A DNA stretch of 61,521 nucleotides, taken from the NCBI GenBank assembly GCA_902625455.1, contig CACOBL010000007.1:1-61521 (forward strand), written 5' to 3'. Shown piece by piece: positions 47,379-56,464 of this stretch (positions within the stretch are counted from its first letter, which is position 1; each line of letters begins with the position of its first letter). The notes under the pieces were generated by a model. The model worked only from the letters and a program-made list of their open reading frames with translations. It searched no databases and had not been told where the DNA came from. The DNA comes from an uncultured Candidatus Actinomarina sp. Its GTDB lineage: Bacteria > Actinomycetota > Acidimicrobiia > Actinomarinales > Actinomarinaceae. A program made the position numbers and the translations under genes.

Positions 47379-48206
47379 TTATGTACCTTTTGGATGCCAA
47401 ACAGTTTTGGTCTCTAAAAATGGAAGAATTGAAGAAATTCCATCTTCAGAAGGCATATTTATGATTCTTTTTACAGAACTTGAAGCATTTTCTTGAATTT
47501 TTTTTAAGATTTCATTAGGAATTATTTTACAAATTGAAACTAAATTAATCTCAACATGTTTACTAACATCTTCAAAAATTTTTTCAAACTGACCAGAAAG
47601 TATATTTAATGAACCGGGAGGAAAGTCAGAATTGTTTATATCTTCAGCAAACTTAAGTGCAATAATTGATGATTCTTCTGAAAATGATATTACGGAACAT
47701 CCAACTGTTAAAGGTTGAATGATGCTGTTTAATAAAGAAGTTAATGAATTGCTATCACTGTTTAAGGAAAAAACTACTCCAATTGGATTTTGATGTGAAA
47801 TATTAAAGTATTCACCATTTACTGGGTTTAAATTTCCTGATACTTGTTCCCACTTGTCAGCTAAGCCTGCATACCAAACAATATTTTCGATTGCAGTTTC
47901 TACATCTTTTTTGGCCTGATTTTTTGTACTACCACCTAAAACTAAAAGATCAATATAGCTATCTTTATGACCTTCTATCATTTCAGATAGACGATATAAA
48001 ATTTGAGTCTTTGTATAAGGGCTAATCTCACTCCACTTTGCAAATCCTGCTTTTGAAGAAGTTACTGCATCTCTAATATCTTTTTTTGAGGTTAAAGGGA
48101 CCTCAAAAGAATCGTTTTTTAAATTTAAAGTAAACGTTTTGCCTGACTCAGATCTGATATATTTACCCCCAACATAATTTTTGTAAGTTTTTTTTATTTC
48201 AATCAT
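47379..48206 (-). CDS. Truncated aldehyde-dehydrogenase-like protein
   Basis: 275 residues, against about 480 for the family. It matches only the N-terminal (NAD-binding) part: 'KNYVGGKYIRSESGKTF' and 'GFAKWSEISPYTKTQILYRLSEMIEG' (in part), 'HQNPIGVVFSLNSDSN' where active enzymes have the 'W/P..F' nucleotide site. Catalytic Glu and Cys and the C-terminal domain are missing. The frame is open with no stop or frameshift to explain the loss, and the start overlaps the full-length ALDH gene by 4 bases. It is probably a catalytically dead partner rather than decay; unproven. Confidence 0.7.
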   Translation of the reverse strand: MIEIKKTYKNYVGGKYIRSESGKTFTLNLKNDSFEVPLTSKKDIRDAVTSSKAGFAKWSEISPYTKTQILYRLSEMIEGHKDSYIDLLVLGGSTKNQAKKDVETAIENIVWYAGLADKWEQVSGNLNPVNGEYFNISHQNPIGVVFSLNSDSNSLTSLLNSIIQPLTVGCSVISFSEESSIIALKFAEDINNSDFPPGSLNILSGQFEKIFEDVSKHVEINLVSICKIIPNEILKKIQENASSSVKRIINMPSEDGISSILPFLETKTVWHPKGT

Positions 48207-49642
48207 GACTCTGCCTTCAAATAAGAGAGAAGGCCTTGCCTACCGCCCTCTCTGCCAAATCCAGATTCTTTATAACCACCAAATGGAGATGCTGGATCAA
48301 ACTTATTAAAAGTATTTGCCCAAACTACTCCTGCTTGAAGTCTGTCAGCAGTCCATAATATTTTTGAGCCTTTCTCGGTCCATACTCCTGCAGATAGCCC
48401 ATACTCAGTGTTGTTTGCTATCTCTATTGCCTCTTGCGGAGTTCTAAATGTTAGAGTTGTTAGTACAGGGCCAAAAATTTCTTCCCTTGCGATTGAATAC
48501 GAAGGCTGGACATCTGTGAATAAAGTTGGTTTAAACCAAAATCCATTGCCAGGAAGTTCGCATTCAGTTTGAAAAATCTTTCCACCATCTGAAACCCCTT
48601 CATTTACTAGTCCTTCTATCTTATCTAACTGCTCTTTTGAATTAATAGCACCAATATCTGTGTTTTTATCCAAAGGATTACCTACTCTTAGTGTTTGCAT
48701 TCTTTTTTCTAATTTTGCAACAAATTCATCATGAATTGATTCTTGAAGCAATAACCTGCTTCCTGCACAACAAACATGTCCTTGATTAAAAAATATACCG
48801 TTAACAACACCTTCAACAGCTTGATCTATTGCTGCATCTTCATAAATAATATTTGCTGCTTTTCCTCCAAGCTCTAAAGTCAGACCTACATCTCGTCCTG
48901 CTAAAGATTTTTGAATTGATTTACCAACTTGAGTTGACCCTGTAAATGCAATTTTATTGACATCTTTATGGTTTACAAGTAACGAACCTGTGGTGCCATC
49001 TCCAGTAATAATATTTACAACACCATCTGGAATTCCAGCTTGTTCACAAAGCTCTGCAAATAACAAAGCTGTTAAAGATGTGGTTTCGGCAGGCTTTAAA
49101 ACTACAGTATTACCAGTAGCTAAAGCTGGTGCAATCTTCCATGACAACATTAATAGTGGAAAATTCCATGGAATAATTTGTCCAACAACACCATGTGGTT
49201 TTAAGCTTTTTGCACCCCAAGATAAATCAATCTTGTCAGCCCAGCCAGCAAAGTAGAAAAAGTTTGCAGCTACCTGAGGTAAATCAAAATCTCTTGATTC
49301 TTTTATTGGTTTTCCACCATCCATTGATTCTAGAACCGCAAATTCACGTGATCTTTCTTGAATTAATCTGGCGAGTTTAAAAAGATATTTTGATCTCTCA
49401 TGTGGAGATGTTTTAGACCATTTTTCAAAACCCATCTGTGCGGACTTAATGGCATTGTTTACGTCTTTTTCATTTGATATCACTATTTTAGAAAGAACCT
49501 CTTCAGTTGATGGAGAGATTGTATTTATGTATTTTTTACTATTTGGTTGTTGAAAATTCCCATCAATAAAATTTTGATATTTGTCTTTAATTTTCACAAT
49601 ATCTTGTGACTCAACTGATTCTGAATATTCCCAATTTACCAT
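48203..49642 (-). CDS. Aldehyde dehydrogenase (NAD(P)+)
   Basis: 479 residues, complete. 'IIPWNFPLLMLSWKIAPALATGNTVVLKPAETTSL' (in part), 'ITGDGTTGSLLVNHKDVNKIAFTGSTQVGK' (in part), catalytic Glu in 'LELGGKAANII', catalytic Cys in 'NQGHVCCAGSRLLLQ', 'FGPVLT' and 'FGGYKESGFGREGG' are all intact. It oxidises an aldehyde to the acid; the substrate may be acetaldehyde from DeoC, a link suggested by context. It lies 5 bases after deoC and overlaps the truncated paralogue by 4 bases. Confidence 0.93.
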   Translation of the reverse strand: MVNWEYSESVESQDIVKIKDKYQNFIDGNFQQPNSKKYINTISPSTEEVLSKIVISNEKDVNNAIKSAQMGFEKWSKTSPHERSKYLFKLARLIQERSREFAVLESMDGGKPIKESRDFDLPQVAANFFYFAGWADKIDLSWGAKSLKPHGVVGQIIPWNFPLLMLSWKIAPALATGNTVVLKPAETTSLTALLFAELCEQAGIPDGVVNIITGDGTTGSLLVNHKDVNKIAFTGSTQVGKSIQKSLAGRDVGLTLELGGKAANIIYEDAAIDQAVEGVVNGIFFNQGHVCCAGSRLLLQESIHDEFVAKLEKRMQTLRVGNPLDKNTDIGAINSKEQLDKIEGLVNEGVSDGGKIFQTECELPGNGFWFKPTLFTDVQPSYSIAREEIFGPVLTTLTFRTPQEAIEIANNTEYGLSAGVWTEKGSKILWTADRLQAGVVWANTFNKFDPASPFGGYKESGFGREGGRQGLLSYLKAES

Positions 49643-49647
49643 TAAAT

Positions 49648-50583
49648 TTAACCCCTAGGAAAATAATAACTAGCTTGATAAGCACCTGTCTTAAGTTTTT
49701 TAATTTGTTTTAGTACATCATCTAAAAGACTTGACGCTCCAAATCTAAAAAGATTTGGTGTCAACCATTCATCTCCCATTTCCTCATTGATTAGTACTAA
49801 ATACCTAATTGCATCTTTTGCATCTCTTATACCTCCAGCAACTTTAATTCCCGCAGAGAGACCTGTAAGATTTTTAAAATCTAAGACTGCTTTAGCCATT
49901 ACATAGCAAGCTTGTCTAGATGAACCAACTGATAATTTTCCAGTCGACGTTTTGATAAAATCAGATCCAGCAGCTAAAGATATTAAGCTAGCTTTTCTAA
50001 TATTCTCATAAGTTTTTAAATCCCCTACTTCAAGAATTGTTTTTAGATGTACATCTCCACAAGCTTCTTTTAATGCAACTATTTCATCATAAACTCTTCT
50101 GTAGTCACCCTCTAAAAAAGCTTTCCTATTAATAACAATATCTATTTCGTCAGCTCCAGATTCAATTGCATATTTTGTATCTAATAACTTAGATTCCATA
50201 GGAACTTGCCCACTGGGAAAATAAGATGATACTGCTGCAACTTTAACACCTGAATTTCCTACTTTTTCTTTTGCAATACTGACTAATGAAGGATAGACAC
50301 ATACTGCTGCTACATTTTTTATGTCAAGATCACTTGGATTAGGAGTTATTGCTTTTGCTACCATTTGTGATATCTTACCTTCAGTGTCTTCGCCTTCAAG
50401 TGTTGTAAGATCACACATTGAAACGATCATATTAAGTGCATCTAATTTAGACTCTTTTTTTATACTCCTAGTCGCTAAAGAATTGACTCTCTCATTTAAT
50501 CCAACTGAATCAATTCTTGAATCAAATACGAGCTCTAAAATGTTTTCCCATTTTATACTTTGTGCCTCTGTTTTATTATTCAT
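49648..50583 (-). CDS. deoC: Deoxyribose-phosphate aldolase
   Basis: 311 residues, long-form DeoC. It splits 2-deoxyribose-5-phosphate into glyceraldehyde-3-phosphate and acetaldehyde. Schiff-base Lys in 'SDFIKTSTGKLSVG', second Lys in 'AGIKVAGGIRD', Asp in 'EIDIVINRKAFLEG'. A helical N-terminal extension of about 60 residues is typical of the longer actinobacterial form. It begins the deoC-ALDH-ALDH run, so the acetaldehyde it makes could be oxidised by its neighbour. Confidence 0.93.
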   Translation of the reverse strand: MNNKTEAQSIKWENILELVFDSRIDSVGLNERVNSLATRSIKKESKLDALNMIVSMCDLTTLEGEDTEGKISQMVAKAITPNPSDLDIKNVAAVCVYPSLVSIAKEKVGNSGVKVAAVSSYFPSGQVPMESKLLDTKYAIESGADEIDIVINRKAFLEGDYRRVYDEIVALKEACGDVHLKTILEVGDLKTYENIRKASLISLAAGSDFIKTSTGKLSVGSSRQACYVMAKAVLDFKNLTGLSAGIKVAGGIRDAKDAIRYLVLINEEMGDEWLTPNLFRFGASSLLDDVLKQIKKLKTGAYQASYYFPRG

Positions 50584-50625
50584 AATTTTATGGTAAATGA
50601 TATAAGTTGTTTTTAGTAGTGGTAA

Positions 50626-53600
50626 TTAATCTAATGCCTTGACATGCTCAGGTTTTTGTTTCACTTTACTCTCTGTTATTTCAGCCAAACCTCCAAAAAC
50701 AGCAAACATGTTTTTCCAATTGTCTTGCTTTTCAAGTATGTTGACTGCAACTTTTGAATTAGTTTTTTCAATGTGGAGCTCTAAAATAGTCTTCAATTCC
50801 AAAATATCAATTTCATTTAATTTTCTATACTCAGGTGCTGCTTTAGAAACATATTCTTTAAAGTTTTTCTGAGTGCTTAAAACAATAGCTTTGCCTCCTG
50901 TCATTCCAGCACCAAAATTAAAACCTACTTTTCCTAAAATTATTAAAGTACCACCAGTCATGTATTCAGCACCATGGGCACTACAGCCCTCAACAACTCC
51001 AATCCCGCCACTGTTTCTGACTCCGAATCTTTGACCTACAGTACCTGCAACAAACAACTGCCCACCTGTTGCACCATACAAAATTGCATTTCCAGCAGCG
51101 TGATAGGCACCTCGCATTTTCTTACCCTGTGGAATAATAGTTATACTTCCACCGCCCATTCCTTTACCAACGTAATCATTTGCACTTCCAGTTAATTTAA
51201 GATTTATACCCTCTCTAATAAATGCACCAAAACTTTGTCCAGCGGCACCGGAAAGATTAATATGTGTTGGATTTTTGATTATTTTATTTTGATATTTTTT
51301 GAGAGAAATTTCTCCTGATAATCTTGCACCAATACTTCTATCTTCATTTGCAATTGGGTACTGTAAAAACGAGCTGCTTTCATTTTCTAATGATTTTATA
51401 ACTTCTGTAGTTATCCTCCTTGATAACCTTCCTTCGCTATGTCTTACAAACCCTGGATGTTTTTCTTCTATTGAAAAATTCATTAACACTTTATGTAAAC
51501 TTCTTGAAAGATCAATGTTTGAGATTTTCAAACCAACTAAGTCGGCCCTTCCTCTTAAATCATCAAGATTTTTTAAATTTAACTGATTTAAAAATCCTAA
51601 TATATCATTTGCAATAAATTTAAATAATTGAACAACCTGTTCAGGAGCACCTGGAAATTTAGCTCTTAGACTTTCGTCTTGTGTTGCAATTCCAACTGGG
51701 CATGTATTCTCATGACACTGTCTAACCATTTTGCAACCTAAAGCTAATAAAGGTAATGTCCCAAATCCAAATCTATCAGCTCCCAAAATTGATCCTATAA
51801 TGACATCTTTACCAGATCGCAATCCACCATCAACTTCTAAAAGTACTTTCTGACGCATGTTGTTTTTTACCAAAGCCTGATGAGTTTCACTAAGTCCTAA
51901 TTCCCAAGGTGAGCCAGCATGTTTAATACTTATCCATGGACTTGCACCTGTTCCACCATCGCTTCCAGCGATTGTAATTATATCTGCACCAGCTTTTGCT
52001 ACTCCAACTGCAATAGTTCCGACACCTGGTTCGGAAACTAACTTAACCGAAACCGGGCAGTCTGGATTAAAAGTTTTTAAATCATAGATCAATTGTGCTA
52101 AATCTTCAATTGAATAGATATCATGATGTGGTGGAGGAGATATAAGAGTTACACCCTCCACAGTATGTCTTAGTTTAGCAATATGACCGTCGACTTTAAA
52201 TCCAGGTAACTGACCACCCTCTCCTGGCTTTGAGCCTTGTGCCATTTTGATCTGATACTCTTCCGCAGATGCTAAATAGTCTGGTGTAACTCCAAATCTA
52301 CCAGACGCAATTTGCTTAATTTTAGAATTTTTATCCGTACCATATCGTTGCGGATCTTCTCCTCCTTCTCCTGAACCGGATTTTCCGCCAATTCTATCCA
52401 TTGCTTGAGCTAAAGCTTGATGTGCTTCTTCAGATAATGCGCCTAACGACATCGAGCTGACTGTAAACTTATTTAATATTTGACTTAATTTATCGTCATC
52501 AAATTGGTTGGTGTGTTTGAAAGAAACTGGCAAAGTAAATAAATCTCTCAACTGGACATCGGGCCGTTCTTCCAAAGTTGAGATATAATCTATCCAATCC
52601 TCAACCTCACCAGATCTAACTGCTTTTTGTAACTTAAGAACTGTTTTAGGAGATGTGACATGAATTTCGGCATCTTTTTTATGTTTGTAAAATCCACCAA
52701 TATTTAAATTTTCAGTTTCATCACCATATACCTTAAGTTCATTATCAAAAAATTTAAAACCCAGTCCCTCTGTTCTAGTTTTTGTAAATCTAAAAATATT
52801 ATCAACTATTTCATTATTTAAACCGATTACTTCATAAAGCTCTGATCCTCTATAAGATGAGATAGTACAGATACCCATCTTTGACATTATTTTTAACAAT
52901 CCTTTATTTAATGCTTCTCTATAATTTTCTTGTGCCTCCTCAGGCGTAATATTTATATCTTTTGAACTTATTGATAATTGACGAACTCTTTCCAAAGCCA
53001 AATAAGGCCAGACAGCAGATGCACCATATGCAATGTGACAAGCTAAATCATGCGCATCTCTTATTTCTCCAGAAACTACAACTAGTGAAGCTTTTAATCT
53101 TATGCCTACATCAATAAGAAAATGATGAACCTTTGCTAAAGCCATCATCGAAGGAATTGCTATTTCTCCATCTTTAATAATTCGATCAGACAAGATAATC
53201 ACAGATTTTTTATTTTCTAATATTTCTTTTTTAACATCTTCACATAGTTTGCTCAAAGCATTTTCCAAAGTTGTTTCATTTTTTTTATATGTTGTTGAAA
53301 ATACTGATGTTTTATTTTTTAGAATTTTGTCATTAGTTAGAGATTTATAACTGCTCATACTTAAAATTGGGGATTCAAGAGTTATTAAATTTGCTTGCTG
53401 AGCGGTTTCCTTAAGTATAGAACCCCTCTTGCCTAGGTAAGTTTTTGTAGACATAACAAATCTCTCTCTTATTGGATCTATTGGAGGATTTGTTACCTGA
53501 GCAAACATCTGATGAAAGTAACGACTTAATCTTGGATTATTATTACTCATGACTGCTAATGACGTGTCATTGCCCATTGAACCAGTAGGAATATCACCTC

Positions 53601-55002
53601 TGAGCATTGGCAATAAAATTAATCTGTCTTCTTCAGATGTGTAGGAATAGTATTTTGATAACTTTTCAGAATCAATCGCAGTATCTTCTTTATCACTATA
53701 TTTTTGATCAATATTTAAAGGTCTCGAATTTACCCAATCCATATATGGGTTTTTTTCACTCAATTTTTGAATTACTTCACTTTCTTCTAGAAGCTCATCT
53801 GTTTCAAGTCTGTATCTAATAGTTTGTCCTGGTTCAAGTTGTGCAGTTTTGTAGGCACCAGCTTCTACTGAGGGACATATACCGACTTCTGAAGCTGCAA
53901 GAACATATCTGTCTGAAATCATCCAACGCAAAGGCCTCAAACCGCTCCTATCAAGGCCAGCAATTATATCTCTACCATCAGATGCAACAATTGCTGCCGG
54001 ACCATCCCACGGTTCAGTTAAAAATGCATGATATTGGTAAAATGCTTTTTCTTTACTAGTGAATCTTGGATTATTTTCCCAAGCTGAAGGAATGAGCATT
54101 TCTTGAGAGTGTGCAAGTGTTCTTCCAGATCTTACAAGAAGTTCTAATGCATTATCTAACTGACCTGAATCCGATATACCCTCGTCAATGAATGGTTTAA
54201 TTTTTTCAATATCATCTTTCCAAAAAATAGATGATGCGTCTACTTCCCTTGCTTTCATCCATGAAAAGTTTGACTGTATTGTGTTTATTTCACCATTATG
54301 GGCAAGCATACGAAATGGTTGAGCTTTATCCCAGGTTGATGATGTATTGGTTGAAAATCTTTGGTGAAATATTCCAAATCTAGTCTTATAAAGAGGATTA
54401 CGTAAATCCCAATAAAAATCTGATGTTTGTGTTGCAGTAAATAAACCTTTATAAACAACTGTTTTAGAAGAACATGAGTTAATGTGAATATTTAAAAATT
54501 CAATCTCTTTAATTTTTTTTTCTAAAGTCTTTCTAAATATAAAAAGCTTTTTTTCAAACTCTTTAGATGTCTCATTTCCTGCACTAACAATTCCTTGATA
54601 AATTGCAGGTTTTGATTGTTTTGCAAGATCACCAAGAATTTCTTTGTCAGTTGGTACTTTTCTCCAATAAAGCTGATGTATGTTGTATTTCTTAAGTTCA
54701 GTATCTATAAGTTGTTTTGATGCATCCACATTTTTTGGATCAAAAAAGCATGAGATAATTCCAATTTTTGTTTTATCATCTAAGTCAATATTTAATTCTT
54801 TTAATTCTGCTCGTATTAATTCAAATGGAATTTCAGTAAGAACACCTGCTCCATCACCTGTACCATCAGCAAATTTAGCTCCACGATGGTCTAAATTAGC
54901 CAAACATTCTAAAACTTTTAAAACCATACCATGTGTGGGCGGGAGATTTCTAGAAGCTATAAAACCTACACCACAGGAATCTTTTTCAGAGAAATCAAAC
55001 AT
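50626..55002 (-). CDS. gltB: Glutamate synthase large subunit
   Basis: 1458 residues, full alpha subunit. It uses glutamine plus 2-oxoglutarate to make two glutamates. An N-terminal stretch of nine residues precedes Cys10 in 'DSCGVGFIAS', the amidotransferase nucleophile after processing. FMN/2-oxoglutarate barrel from about residue 840 ('GGKSGSGEGGEDPQRYG'), Cys cluster for 3Fe-4S in 'CKMVRQCHENTCPVG' near residue 1094, and the C-terminal GXGXG beta-helix. gltD is not adjacent. The upstream region is the stem-loop at 55043-55099 after amt. Confidence 0.96.
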   Translation of the reverse strand: MFDFSEKDSCGVGFIASRNLPPTHGMVLKVLECLANLDHRGAKFADGTGDGAGVLTEIPFELIRAELKELNIDLDDKTKIGIISCFFDPKNVDASKQLIDTELKKYNIHQLYWRKVPTDKEILGDLAKQSKPAIYQGIVSAGNETSKEFEKKLFIFRKTLEKKIKEIEFLNIHINSCSSKTVVYKGLFTATQTSDFYWDLRNPLYKTRFGIFHQRFSTNTSSTWDKAQPFRMLAHNGEINTIQSNFSWMKAREVDASSIFWKDDIEKIKPFIDEGISDSGQLDNALELLVRSGRTLAHSQEMLIPSAWENNPRFTSKEKAFYQYHAFLTEPWDGPAAIVASDGRDIIAGLDRSGLRPLRWMISDRYVLAASEVGICPSVEAGAYKTAQLEPGQTIRYRLETDELLEESEVIQKLSEKNPYMDWVNSRPLNIDQKYSDKEDTAIDSEKLSKYYSYTSEEDRLILLPMLRGDIPTGSMGNDTSLAVMSNNNPRLSRYFHQMFAQVTNPPIDPIRERFVMSTKTYLGKRGSILKETAQQANLITLESPILSMSSYKSLTNDKILKNKTSVFSTTYKKNETTLENALSKLCEDVKKEILENKKSVIILSDRIIKDGEIAIPSMMALAKVHHFLIDVGIRLKASLVVVSGEIRDAHDLACHIAYGASAVWPYLALERVRQLSISSKDINITPEEAQENYREALNKGLLKIMSKMGICTISSYRGSELYEVIGLNNEIVDNIFRFTKTRTEGLGFKFFDNELKVYGDETENLNIGGFYKHKKDAEIHVTSPKTVLKLQKAVRSGEVEDWIDYISTLEERPDVQLRDLFTLPVSFKHTNQFDDDKLSQILNKFTVSSMSLGALSEEAHQALAQAMDRIGGKSGSGEGGEDPQRYGTDKNSKIKQIASGRFGVTPDYLASAEEYQIKMAQGSKPGEGGQLPGFKVDGHIAKLRHTVEGVTLISPPPHHDIYSIEDLAQLIYDLKTFNPDCPVSVKLVSEPGVGTIAVGVAKAGADIITIAGSDGGTGASPWISIKHAGSPWELGLSETHQALVKNNMRQKVLLEVDGGLRSGKDVIIGSILGADRFGFGTLPLLALGCKMVRQCHENTCPVGIATQDESLRAKFPGAPEQVVQLFKFIANDILGFLNQLNLKNLDDLRGRADLVGLKISNIDLSRSLHKVLMNFSIEEKHPGFVRHSEGRLSRRITTEVIKSLENESSSFLQYPIANEDRSIGARLSGEISLKKYQNKIIKNPTHINLSGAAGQSFGAFIREGINLKLTGSANDYVGKGMGGGSITIIPQGKKMRGAYHAAGNAILYGATGGQLFVAGTVGQRFGVRNSGGIGVVEGCSAHGAEYMTGGTLIILGKVGFNFGAGMTGGKAIVLSTQKNFKEYVSKAAPEYRKLNEIDILELKTILELHIEKTNSKVAVNILEKQDNWKNMFAVFGGLAEITESKVKQKPEHVKALD

Positions 55003-55042
55003 AGTTTAAGTATTTTAATTCATTTAAAGATTAAATTAAAGA

Positions 55043-55099
55043 TGAAAATCAGCCAAACATTCGAAAGGGGGAAACCTGTAGAAATATGGCTGATTTTCA
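55043..55099. promoter_or_regulatory. 13-bp stem-loop in the amt-gltB gap
   Basis: TGAAAATCAGCCA and its exact complement TGGCTGATTTTCA flank a 31-base loop. It lies 11 bases beyond the amt stop and 41 bases before the gltB start, so in the minus-strand transcript it is both a 3' element of amt and a leader element of gltB. On the plus strand it is followed by a T7 run, so an antisense transcript could end here. The loop does not match the known glutamine riboswitch core. Confidence 0.5.
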
Positions 55100-55109
55100 A
55101 TATTTTTTT

Positions 55110-56312
55110 CTATTTTTTAAGAATAAAGTCTCCATAAGCGGATGTCCCATGCTCAGAAGCATCTAAGCCGGCAATTTCCTCTTCTGGTGTTACTCTTAAA
55201 CCAATTAATGAGTCAATAGTTTTAAGGACAATAAATGATGTTATAAATGCCCATATAGCTATAGCTAACATTCCAATAATTTGAGGTACAAATAATGAAA
55301 AGCCGCCATAAATAAGACCATCAGTAGTATCAAATATTGCAACTGCTAAGACTCCCCATGCTCCACAGACTCCATGAACAGATATGGCACCAACTGCATC
55401 ATCTAGGCCTTTTTTCTCCATAAAGTTAATTGAATAAACTACTAGGACACCTGAAACTAACCCAATTAAAACTGCACCTAAGTTATTCACATTGGCACAA
55501 CCAGCAGTGATACCAACAAGTCCTGCAAGAGCGCCATTCAATGTCATACTTACATCAGGCTTTCCAGAAATCATTGATGTATACATTGCAGAAATTGATG
55601 CAGCAGCAGCAGACAATGTTGTAGTAACTGCAATAGATGCAAGATCTACTTCAACAGCAGCTAAAGCTGAACCAACATTAAATCCATACCAACCAAACCA
55701 TAATATAAAAACACCAAGTGCTCCTGCAACCATAGAGCTTCCTGGTAACGGTAATGGTGAACCTTTATCATCAAACTTTCCAATTCTTGGTCCTATAACA
55801 GTTACTGCAGCTAGGGCAGCAAATCCACCGACCATGTGAACAACTCCCGAACCAGCAAAATCAATAAACCCTAAGTCGCCTAACCATCCCTGACCACTCC
55901 ATACCCAGTGGGTGACAATTGGATAAATTAATCCACATATGAAAGGCTGGAACACTAGATAAGCACTAAATTTAGTTCTTTCAGCTACAGCACCAGACAC
56001 TATAGTTGCAGCAGTAGCTGCGAAAACGACTTGAAAGAAGTACGTCAAAGAATCTCCTTCGAGAAAGAAGTTACCATATGCTAAAAATCCGCCTAGTGTT
56101 GTTCCTCCATAAGCTAGAGCAAATCCAAAAGCCCAATAAGTTATTGCACCAACAGAAAAATCCATAAAGTTTTTCATCACAATATTTACTGAGTTCTTAG
56201 ATCTTGTGAACCCAGTCTCAACCAACATAAAACCAGGTTGCATAAACATAACTAAAATTCCTGCAATCACAACCCATAAGCTGTCAACTGAACTTACTAT
56301 CATTGATTCCAT
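55110..56312 (-). CDS. amt: Ammonium transporter
   Basis: 400 residues, about 11 membrane helices, standard Amt. 'QPGFMLVETGFTRSKNSVNIVMKNFMDF' (in part), twin His: 'GVVHMVGGFAAL' and 'GAISVHGVCGAWG', and the Phe gate region 'GVHFAA'-like 'VVFAATAATIVSG'. No signal peptide is apparent. AAAGGAG precedes the ATG. It lies just upstream of gltB, an uptake-to-assimilation pair; a PII gene is not present next to it, unlike many amt loci. Confidence 0.95.
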   Translation of the reverse strand: MESMIVSSVDSLWVVIAGILVMFMQPGFMLVETGFTRSKNSVNIVMKNFMDFSVGAITYWAFGFALAYGGTTLGGFLAYGNFFLEGDSLTYFFQVVFAATAATIVSGAVAERTKFSAYLVFQPFICGLIYPIVTHWVWSGQGWLGDLGFIDFAGSGVVHMVGGFAALAAVTVIGPRIGKFDDKGSPLPLPGSSMVAGALGVFILWFGWYGFNVGSALAAVEVDLASIAVTTTLSAAAASISAMYTSMISGKPDVSMTLNGALAGLVGITAGCANVNNLGAVLIGLVSGVLVVYSINFMEKKGLDDAVGAISVHGVCGAWGVLAVAIFDTTDGLIYGGFSLFVPQIIGMLAIAIWAFITSFIVLKTIDSLIGLRVTPEEEIAGLDASEHGTSAYGDFILKK

Positions 56313-56452
56313 CTGTTCTCCTTTATTAAATTACAAATTTAATAGATGAATAAATTAAATTGTTGTTTGAAAAGTTAAATGATTATTACTGAAATGTTTC
56401 TTAATTGTTACAAATTTGAAGTCAATTTTAATTTAATGAATTTAAAAATCGC

Positions 56453-56458
56453 TATCCT
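56453..56458 (+). promoter_or_regulatory. -10-like box for a possibly leaderless metG message
   Basis: TATCCT lies exactly six bases before the metG ATG (56465), there is no Shine-Dalgarno, and the spacing suits transcription starting on the A of ATG. No clear -35 is seen. The 151 bases between amt and metG hold only this and the amt ribosome site. Confidence 0.35.
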
Positions 56459-56464
56459 TATTGC

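Noticed and set aside
47379..48206. ALDH-like gene as a pseudogene
   Set aside because: There is no frameshift or internal stop and it starts in a normal 4-base overlap; a kept short form is more likely.
53607..54059. Plus-strand frames inside gltB
   Set aside because: Antisense shadows of conserved glutamate synthase sequence without ribosome sites.
55043..55099. Glutamine (glnA) riboswitch
   Set aside because: The conserved CGUUCA...CGGAAGUAGG core is missing; only the place in a nitrogen operon fits.
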